Positions 1 through 5,825 of a stretch of 9,573 nucleotides of DNA are shown here, piece by piece. This DNA is from an uncultured Bacteroidales bacterium. GTDB lineage: Bacteria > Bacteroidota > Bacteroidia > Bacteroidales > Paludibacteraceae. Positions within the stretch are counted from its first letter, which is position 1. The number at the start of each line of letters is the position of its first letter. Made by a program: the position numbers and the translations under genes. The notes beneath the pieces are model-generated. The model was given only the letters and a program-made list of their open reading frames with translations. It did not search any database and was not told the origin of the DNA. The stretch spans positions 1 to 9,573 of the forward strand of contig CALCUH010000029.1 of the NCBI GenBank assembly GCA_937907165.1, in the 5' to 3' direction.

Positions 1-64
1 GAGATATATAATTGAAAAAGACTATCATGAGAAATTGATTTTCGCGAATTTTATAGGGCGAAAA

Positions 65-95
65 TTTGTTAATCCGACTATTATTCTTAAATTCG
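65..95 (+). promoter_or_regulatory. Putative Bacteroidota-type promoter of the DUF1508 gene
   Basis: A TTTG at 65-68 is followed after 19 bases by TAAATTCG at 88-95. The known Bacteroidota housekeeping promoter is TTTG, 19-21 bases, TAnnTTTG, so this differs by one base in the -7 element and has the expected spacing. Transcription would begin near 100-103 and give a leader of about 33 bases. The same TAnnTTCGC form occurs upstream of two other genes here. Inferred from sequence only. Confidence 0.45.
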
Positions 96-135
96 CTTAG
101 AGTTTGAAATTTATTAACTTTAAAATTATAAGGAT

Positions 136-513
136 ATGGGTAAATTTGTTATTTCCAAAGCCAAAAATGGTGTGTTATTCAACTTGAAGGCAGGCAACGG
201 TGAAATCATCGCAACTTCAGAAGTGTATTCATCACTCGCATCTTGCAAGTCTGGTATCGCCAGTGTTCAAAAGAACAGCCAAGTCGCAAACTTGGAAGAC
301 CAGACAGTGGAGGGATACGCTACAGCGAAGAATCCTAAATTTGAGGTTTACAAGGACAAGAAGGGCGAGTTCCGCTTCCGTTTGAAAGCTTCCAATGGTG
401 AGGTGATTGCTACAGGTGAGTCATATAAGGCAAAAGCAGGCTGCTTGAATGGTATCGAATCCATTAAGAAGAATGCGGCTGACGCTGAAATCGTTGACAA
501 CAGCGAAGCATAA
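136..513 (+). CDS. DUF1508 (YegP-like) protein, two tandem repeats
   Basis: This is a 125-residue cytosolic protein with no signal peptide or membrane segment, built from two copies of the DUF1508/YegP unit. Copy one covers about residues 3-48 and copy two about 69-114. Each has a beta-rich part with a LKAxNGExIAT motif (residues 17-27 and 83-93), then an aromatic residue and a C-x2-GI-x-S-x2-KN helix motif (37-47 and 103-113). Two repeats in 110-125 residues is the usual family size. The biochemical function of the family is not established, so none is claimed. The ATG follows AAGGAT directly; that spacing is too short for a classical ribosome site, but Bacteroidota depend little on Shine-Dalgarno pairing. 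The gene has its own promoter-like element upstream and an intrinsic terminator 27 bases after the stop, so it is probably monocistronic. Confidence 0.9.
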   Translation: MGKFVISKAKNGVLFNLKAGNGEIIATSEVYSSLASCKSGIASVQKNSQVANLEDQTVEGYATAKNPKFEVYKDKKGEFRFRLKASNGEVIATGESYKAKAGCLNGIESIKKNAADAEIVDNSEA

Positions 514-540
514 TAGTCATCACTATAGAGAAAACAGAAG

Positions 541-567
541 GCGGTTCTTTCGGACCGCTTTTTTTTT
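541..567 (+). terminator. Rho-independent terminator after the DUF1508 gene
   Basis: A 7-bp stem (541-547 with 552-558, including one G-U pair) closes a 4-base loop and is followed directly by nine T residues (559-567). It lies 27 bases after the DUF1508 stop codon and separates that gene from cotH, which therefore needs its own promoter. Confidence 0.88.
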
Positions 568-601
568 GCTTTATAGTAATTACACCTATAATCAAAACTG
601 C

Positions 602-609
602 TATTTTCG
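602..609 (+). promoter_or_regulatory. Putative -7 element upstream of the CotH-like gene
   Basis: TATTTTCG followed by C fits TAnnTTCGC, one base from the Bacteroidota -7 consensus TAnnTTTG. It lies 17 bases before the ATG, so the leader would be only about 10 bases. No TTTG is found 19-21 bases upstream, so support is weaker than for the element at 65-95. The strong terminator just upstream implies that a promoter must lie between 568 and 626. Confidence 0.3.
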
Positions 610-626
610 CGATATGAAGTGAATTT

Positions 627-2078
627 ATGAGACTCTTTTTTACGACCATCCTATTCCTCTTATGCCAATTGTGCTTTTCGGAACAATTGCCTATCGTGAG
701 AATTTCGGGAGGCGACTTCTCCTCCGAGTTCTCTTCGGCTACATTCCAATTGGAAGATGGCGAAATCTATCCTGTCTTAGTCCGTTATAGAGGCGCTTCC
801 GCCCTGAAATATGAAAAGAAATCCTTCTCGGTGAAATTTGTCACGGAGGAGGGCGATAAACAAAACGTTTCCTTGTTGGGTATGCGTTCCGATAATGTAT
901 GGGTCTTGGATGCCATGTCCGTCGATATGTCCCGCATGCGTAACCGTGTCTCCATGGACCTTTGGAACGATTTCTCCCGCAAATCCTATATCTATGAAAT
1001 AGAGCCTGAGATGATCAATGGCACTCGCGGAGAATATGTTGAACTCTATCTAAACGATGAATATTGGGGTTTGTATTGTCTCTCTGAAAGAATCGACCGC
1101 AAACAATTGAAACTGAAGAAGTATAAAAATGACAAGCTGAAAGGATTGTTGGTGAAATCCAAAAGTTGGTGCAAACTGAGAGCGAATGGTCCCCAATATT
1201 ATGACTATGACAATAATAGTGTCCAATGGCAGGGTTGGTCGATGGAATATCCTGATATGGACGATATCAGCGTGATCGATTGGACCCCTTTCGTGGAGGA
1301 TGTCAGGTGGTTCAATACCGCCACCGATTCGATGGTCAGAACCGATTTGCCACAAAAAATCGATTTGCCCGTTTGGCGTGATTACTATCTGCTGATGGAA
1401 CTGATGGCGGCAGACGATAATATCTATAAAAACCAATATCTCTACTATTATGACGTGACCGATTCGATTAAGATGTTAGGCATAGCACCATGGGACATGG
1501 ACAACTCTTGGGGTAGGGACTACAAGGGAGACAAAGAAGACGCGCACGTTAATATCGATGTGGCGAGCAATAAAATCTGTGAATTGATGGATAGTATATT
1601 GGATCCTAGTTTCTTTATCAAGAAGAGACGTTATGATGAATTGAGGAGTTCCTGGTTCTCTAAAGATTCTCTTAACGCGCGATTTACCCGTTATTTTGCC
1701 CTTTTTGAGCGCACAGGCGCTGCTCAACGTGAATATGAACGTTGGAATGGCACGGATGGTTTAACGTTGAATTTCGCGGAAGAAAAGGCTTATATCAAAC
1801 AGTGGATTTCCGACAGATTGGCTTATATGGATGAGAAGTATGGCTACGAGGAAGCGTCTCGACCGCTGGATCTTATATCCAATCCGTTTTGCGCTATATC
1901 CGATGGTTCCATCATGATATCAGGTCTTCGGGATGAAACATCGGTATGTTTTTTTGATTTGAAAGGACGTCTATTGAACATTATACAGGCACGGTTAGGT
2001 AATGTGGTTTTTGTTACCGAAGAATCGGTTGTCATTGTCCGATATGAGGATAAACATATTGTTGTGTTGCGTAAATAA
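627..2078 (+). CDS. Secreted CotH-kinase-like protein
   Basis: A 483-residue protein with a signal peptide (about 1-18, hydrophobic core FFTTILFLLCQLC). The mature part matches the CotH kinase family, named after the Bacillus spore-coat protein H, an atypical secreted protein kinase. Visible blocks are VRYRG...KKSFSVKF (52-71), LLGM..DNVWVLDA..VDMSRMRN (83-106), EYVELYLNDEYWGLYCLSERI (136-156) and the acidic PWDMDNSWG block (288-296), which corresponds to the metal-binding/catalytic W-D-x-D segment of the family. Residues about 425-483 form a separate beta-rich tail (FFDLKGRLL at 442-450, VVIVRY at 468-473, final VVLRK). It resembles a degenerate type A T9SS sorting domain, which would place the protein at the cell surface or outside; this is inference. 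The substrate is unknown. Many Bacteroidota carry CotH proteins although they do not sporulate. The gene is monocistronic and convergent with the peptidase gene. Confidence 0.87.
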   Translation: MRLFFTTILFLLCQLCFSEQLPIVRISGGDFSSEFSSATFQLEDGEIYPVLVRYRGASALKYEKKSFSVKFVTEEGDKQNVSLLGMRSDNVWVLDAMSVDMSRMRNRVSMDLWNDFSRKSYIYEIEPEMINGTRGEYVELYLNDEYWGLYCLSERIDRKQLKLKKYKNDKLKGLLVKSKSWCKLRANGPQYYDYDNNSVQWQGWSMEYPDMDDISVIDWTPFVEDVRWFNTATDSMVRTDLPQKIDLPVWRDYYLLMELMAADDNIYKNQYLYYYDVTDSIKMLGIAPWDMDNSWGRDYKGDKEDAHVNIDVASNKICELMDSILDPSFFIKKRRYDELRSSWFSKDSLNARFTRYFALFERTGAAQREYERWNGTDGLTLNFAEEKAYIKQWISDRLAYMDEKYGYEEASRPLDLISNPFCAISDGSIMISGLRDETSVCFFDLKGRLLNIIQARLGNVVFVTEESVVIVRYEDKHIVVLRK

Positions 2079-2115
2079 AAAAACGAAGACTATGTTTGGG
2101 TGACATAGCCTTCGT
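2077..2115 (-). terminator. Intrinsic terminator of the fibre-peptidase unit (minus strand)
   Basis: A 12-bp stem with one mismatch (2083-2094 with 2104-2115) has a 9-base loop. Read on the minus strand it is followed by a run of seven T residues (complement of A 2077-2083), ending at the cotH stop codon. On the plus strand no T-run follows, so it should mainly stop transcription coming from the peptidase gene, leaving a 3' untranslated region of about 150 bases. Confidence 0.7.
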
Positions 2116-2238
2116 CAGAATTGGATTTAAAAAAAAGCAATGTGAGATACTATTTTTTGATGACAACGATTTTAATGGAATCTATCAAAAAAAGGATCTG
2201 TTCTATCTAATGATAATTCACTTGCCGTGTTAAGAAAA

Positions 2239-4041
2239 TCATTTAATTATGAGACGTTTTGTCATTGAATCGTTTTCCGTAACAATACGTACTAAATAGA
2301 CACCCGCATTGATGTCGGAAATGGTAACATCAATCATGTCATCATCAGTGACGATTCGGTAAACTAAGTTGCCGTTCAAATCCACAATGGAGACATTTTT
2401 TTCCCCGATGATATTTCCGAAATCCATCGAGAACGTTCCGGAAGACGGATTAGGGTAGAGAGTTACAGATTTCGCATCCTCTGAATTTTCCTCTATACCA
2501 GTGAGAGTTTGAGCAGAACCGCTTCCGTAAAGAGTTTGGTTATCAAAATCTTTCCAGTAATCATTCTCGTCAGCGCATGGAAGTTGAACATTGGTCGATT
2601 CTTTAACATGTATTTCGTCAGCCACAGCTTTAAAGCCTGAATTCATTTCTGCCTTAAACCCGGGTTTCAAAAGGACTTTTTCTCCTTTTAGGGTAAGCGA
2701 TTTGCCGAATGATGATTCAGGAACTATGTAATCAGCATTTATGGTTTCGTACTGATAAACATATTCGTCAGGTATGAACTTGATGCCATATGTGAAATCA
2801 TTGTTACAATTATCGTGTATTTTCATTTTCATATATCCAAATTCACCCCAATCTGTTCCCCATGAATTACGTAAAATCCAATATTCTTCTCCGTTTTCGA
2901 TTCCCCATCCTATAAGACAAACACTATGGTTACCAATAGTATCCGATTTGTCTGTTGTTAGATCATAGATATCGCCTTTGTAGTGTTTGAAATTTTCTTT
3001 GACTACCAAATTGACGCCTATGCAACCAGATTGGATAATTGACTGCTTGATAAAATCTTTCGAGAATTCTTTCTCACTCAAAATGTGGTATTCCGGAGCT
3101 ATGATTTTAGGATCATTCCAATGCACACACTCTTGGGGCGGGTTTTGTTGGTATTGGAAATATGGTAATAAACATGAACCTTGACTATGCAATGCACTCA
3201 TAGAAAGCTGGATAAAGCCATAATCGTAAATAGAGTCATATGGATTGCAATTTGCGTAATATAAATTTATTGACCTATCCGGATCACCTCCGATACAATA
3301 GATAATATAGGATTCTGACACGGATTTTGATTTCCCTTCTGTGAAATGTCCCGCTATATTAAACCCGATTTCTGTGCATGCTGCTGATGCGAATGCCCAA
3401 CAAGTACCTAAAGATGATTGATTTCTCGGAGGATTAACGACTCCGAATTCTCGCGCATCATATGTTTCGGGAAGGTCTATTGCCGTAGATGTGCTTGAGC
3501 TTATACTTCCGCTTGTACCCGTACTACTACTCATGCTACTTCCGTTATCACTGTTTGGAGAATCTGATTCTGATGATCGCACATTTATATTAGGAAGATA
3601 TTCTTCTTTTTTATTTTCTTGCATATAAATATCTTCCTTGTTAGATTTATATAGTCTTATTCCATTCTTCTTCATTAATTCAACCATCGGAATTTTTTCC
3701 GTGTCGGAATTTGAGCTACGCAATGTTGTTCCTTTCACGCAATAGGCTTTTTCCGTATAGTATGAACCAATAGTATCAATTTCTGGAACAATGTCATATC
3801 CATTTTTTTTGCAATAAGAATATTCAGGTTTTATTTTACCTAAATAAAAATCCCATGCATTCACTTTTGAACCGTCAGGCAAAATACATACGCCTTTTTC
3901 TCCACCATTCTCATCGGTTTCAACCTCATATTGATATCCCATATGCTCACAATATATTGCGGCAGGATTACCTTCCGAATGGGCTGCTAATGAGGAAAAA
4001 GCGAATAAGAAAGTAGATATTGTATATCTTATCGTTTTCAT
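2239..4041 (-). CDS. T9SS-sorted papain-like (C1) cysteine peptidase with N-terminal DUF333-like domain
   Basis: A 600-residue secreted protease. In order: signal peptide (about 1-22); a DUF333-like domain (about 25-70: NPAAIYC..., GGEKGVCILPDG, W63) and perhaps a degenerate second copy (72-103); a Ser-rich linker (about 155-187); the C1 peptidase domain (about 190-425); a short beta segment with LKPGFKAEMNSGFKA (458-472); and a type A T9SS sorting domain (about 525-600, starting LYPNPSSGTFSM, with VSIVDLNGNLVY, GVYLVRI and a basic end). The papain catalytic set is complete: Q208 (oxyanion hole), C214 in GTCWAF, H372 in NHSVCLIGWG and N392 in RNSWG. The active enzyme should act outside the cell or on its surface. 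DUF333 has no known function; here it occupies the place of a usual C1 propeptide, so a role in inhibition or targeting is only a guess. The gene starts 18 bases after the fibre-protein gene and is probably cotranscribed with it. Confidence 0.93.
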   Translation of the reverse strand: MKTIRYTISTFLFAFSSLAAHSEGNPAAIYCEHMGYQYEVETDENGGEKGVCILPDGSKVNAWDFYLGKIKPEYSYCKKNGYDIVPEIDTIGSYYTEKAYCVKGTTLRSSNSDTEKIPMVELMKKNGIRLYKSNKEDIYMQENKKEEYLPNINVRSSESDSPNSDNGSSMSSSTGTSGSISSSTSTAIDLPETYDAREFGVVNPPRNQSSLGTCWAFASAACTEIGFNIAGHFTEGKSKSVSESYIIYCIGGDPDRSINLYYANCNPYDSIYDYGFIQLSMSALHSQGSCLLPYFQYQQNPPQECVHWNDPKIIAPEYHILSEKEFSKDFIKQSIIQSGCIGVNLVVKENFKHYKGDIYDLTTDKSDTIGNHSVCLIGWGIENGEEYWILRNSWGTDWGEFGYMKMKIHDNCNNDFTYGIKFIPDEYVYQYETINADYIVPESSFGKSLTLKGEKVLLKPGFKAEMNSGFKAVADEIHVKESTNVQLPCADENDYWKDFDNQTLYGSGSAQTLTGIEENSEDAKSVTLYPNPSSGTFSMDFGNIIGEKNVSIVDLNGNLVYRIVTDDDMIDVTISDINAGVYLVRIVTENDSMTKRLIIK

Positions 4042-4059
4042 CTTCTTAAGGATATTAGA

Positions 4060-5220
4060 TTATTTTTCCAATGATTCTACTTTTGCCTTTAACGCCTCGT
4101 TCTCTTTTTGCAATTGGATCATATGAAGTGTCAATTCTTCAACTTTCTCCAACAATAGATTGCTCATTTGAGAAACGCTCATACCGTTCTCTGAAATCTC
4201 TGCTGCGGATGGAACGCCAGGAAGATGCTTGTTCTCTTTAACGTAGTTCTCGACTTCCTTTAATGATTTCAAATCGTAGTTGTCTTCGAAAACATAGTCT
4301 GCGGCGTTGTTGAGTTCGACATTGATGTCTTTGGCATTGATTTGATCGGCGTTCAAGTTTGCGGAATATAATTTGGATACTTCGATTTCATTGTGGCATG
4401 TGATTTTGCCGTTAACTTCCAGATTATTTGCCATTTCGATTTGTCCAGCATTCAACTTTAATACATTGGTTCTGACCTCAAGTGGAGTGCAGTTGTCTTT
4501 GCCCATAGCGTCAGAGTAAAGTTGGTGGTATGATTGACCATCAGCTCCCTCTACTAATCTGATGTCAAGACTTGTAGCATCAGAAGTTTGAATACCGAAA
4601 TATTCATTTTTCTCTTTTATATCGATGGTTGTAGAACCTTTCACATACATTGCGTCAGTTTCGAATAACGCTCTGCCACCGACGGCTAATTTGCCCTCGA
4701 AGAATGTGTTTCCATTTCTGAATTTGTAATCAGATGCGTCGAAATGAAGAGATGCTCTGTTTCCTTGAACGTCTGATGCGATAGTGTTATAATCCGTTTT
4801 TAATTCATAGTCTTCCGTTCTTTTGATACCAACACCTGAATTGCCTGTAAGAGATACATGGAATTGGTTGTTGATTGCGTTGACAACCAGGTTTCCTTCG
4901 AAATATGCGTCTCCTTTAACTGCTAATTTATGATTTGAATGAGCGGCTGTTCCGATACCTACGTTTCCTGTACGGAATTCGAAATTCTTTGCGTCGAAAC
5001 TCAGATTAAATTTACTATTATTATACCCAGTTGTGTTAATGACAGTTCCGTCTGTTTCGTCTTGAAAATCGATTTGATGATATGTCCCTGTTCTGAGGGA
5101 AAGGCCTCCCCAAAGTGATGATTTTCCATTGACACTAATTGCATCAAATGATTCTGCGTTGGCGAAAGAAAAAGACATAGCAACACCCATAATTGTTGTT
5201 CCAATAAGTTTAAAATCCAT
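4060..5220 (-). CDS. Exported fibre-like repeat protein with C-terminal coiled coil
   Basis: A 386-residue protein with a signal peptide (about 1-22, likely cleavage after ANA). The body is made of short beta-rich repeats like those of phage tail-fibre and surface-adhesin stalks: FDAKNFEFRTGN (75-86) recurs as FDASDYKFRNGN (160-171), NVGIGT is at 86-91, and KLAVKGDAYFEGNLVV (98-113) is echoed by KLAVGGRALFETDAMYV (177-193). The ending is typical of a Bacteroidota family: an acidic DYVFEDNYDLKSL block (308-320), ENKHLPGVPSA (329-339), then a coiled coil (about 350-386) that could trimerise the protein. There are no prophage genes nearby, so phage origin is unlikely. No T9SS sorting domain is seen, unlike the peptidase gene downstream. 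Function is unknown; adhesin, stalk or scaffold are possibilities. It is the first gene of the two-gene unit, behind a long AT-rich gap. Confidence 0.8.
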   Translation of the reverse strand: MDFKLIGTTIMGVAMSFSFANAESFDAISVNGKSSLWGGLSLRTGTYHQIDFQDETDGTVINTTGYNNSKFNLSFDAKNFEFRTGNVGIGTAAHSNHKLAVKGDAYFEGNLVVNAINNQFHVSLTGNSGVGIKRTEDYELKTDYNTIASDVQGNRASLHFDASDYKFRNGNTFFEGKLAVGGRALFETDAMYVKGSTTIDIKEKNEYFGIQTSDATSLDIRLVEGADGQSYHQLYSDAMGKDNCTPLEVRTNVLKLNAGQIEMANNLEVNGKITCHNEIEVSKLYSANLNADQINAKDINVELNNAADYVFEDNYDLKSLKEVENYVKENKHLPGVPSAAEISENGMSVSQMSNLLLEKVEELTLHMIQLQKENEALKAKVESLEK

Positions 5221-5825
5221 AACGATTGATTTTTAATGATTAATAATAACTGTTAAATAAGAATATACACATACAAAAAAAGTATTGTTGACTAACGATA
5301 ATAATCTTTAATGCCGCAAACCCTCTTGGTTTGTAGCCATCAATTATCAAAGAATCAAACCGGTTATAATCCGTTGATAAATAAAGATATCTTAAGCCTC
5401 TTTAGGCTTGTCAACAATGAAATAAGTAAATACTTATTAATTCCATATGTTCATGAAAAATGTGATAGACCACATTCCCATTCCAATATATCCATAAAAT
5501 ACGATTGCCTAAATTTTGTATTAATCGATAAAATGTAATCCAATAACACTGATATGGTTTTCGCTTTTACAACAACAAATTTATGAATAATTTTTTTACT
5601 TGCACCTTCATTAATGATTTATTTTTACATTTTTTTAAATAGAATCATTTGTCAATGAAATAATTCGTTATGTCAATATTAAATGTTGATTTTTTCTCAT
5701 TTTTTTCCGTAGACACAAAAAGTTAAATCAATGCATGAATTTCGAGAGAAGAGACCTCTGCTCTATAAAACAAGGGAAGGTAAACGATTTCGTTTACCTT
5801 CCCTTAAATAATGTTTAAAATATCA
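5221..5825. other. 605-base AT-rich intergenic region with hairpins, no convincing gene
   Basis: This gap separates the fibre gene start from the recQ stop. It contains the recQ terminator at 5772-5805. The segment 5284-5418 is enclosed by a 9-bp inverted repeat (ATTGTTGAC 5284-5292, GTCAACAAT 5410-5418) and holds three further inverted repeats: 5317-5322 with 5328-5333, 5344-5350 with 5374-5380, and 5394-5399 with 5404-5409. A minus-strand TAAATTTG (5576-5583) matches the Bacteroidota -7 consensus, but no -33 TTTG precedes it. A promoter for the fibre-peptidase unit must lie somewhere in this gap. The 75-codon plus-strand frame at 5311-5538 has no recognisable features. Confidence 0.6.
5772..5805 (-). 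terminator. Terminator hairpin of recQ
   Basis: A perfect 15-bp inverted repeat (5772-5786 with 5791-5805) encloses a 4-base loop, 20 bases beyond the recQ stop codon. Read on the minus strand it is followed by TGTTTTATAG, a modest T-rich tail. It is the strongest hairpin in the window. It may also block readthrough from the plus strand. Confidence 0.78.

Noticed and set aside
141..148. TAAATTTG, a perfect -7 consensus match
   Set aside because: It lies within the first codons of the DUF1508 gene and would start transcription inside the coding sequence; the element at 65-95 is better placed.
1050..1436. 128-codon minus-strand frame inside cotH
   Set aside because: Antisense shadow of a clear CotH-family coding region; its His/Ile-rich translation resembles no protein family.
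4060..5220. Fibre-like protein as evidence of a prophage tail
   Set aside because: It has a Sec signal peptide, no phage structural, lysis or integrase genes are nearby, and its C-terminal ending is typical of chromosomal Bacteroidota proteins.
5311..5538. 75-codon plus-strand open frame in the AT-rich gap
   Set aside because: No recognisable domain, signal peptide or ribosome site; the composition looks like translated AT-rich non-coding DNA, and it overlaps the hairpin region. Not annotated as a gene.
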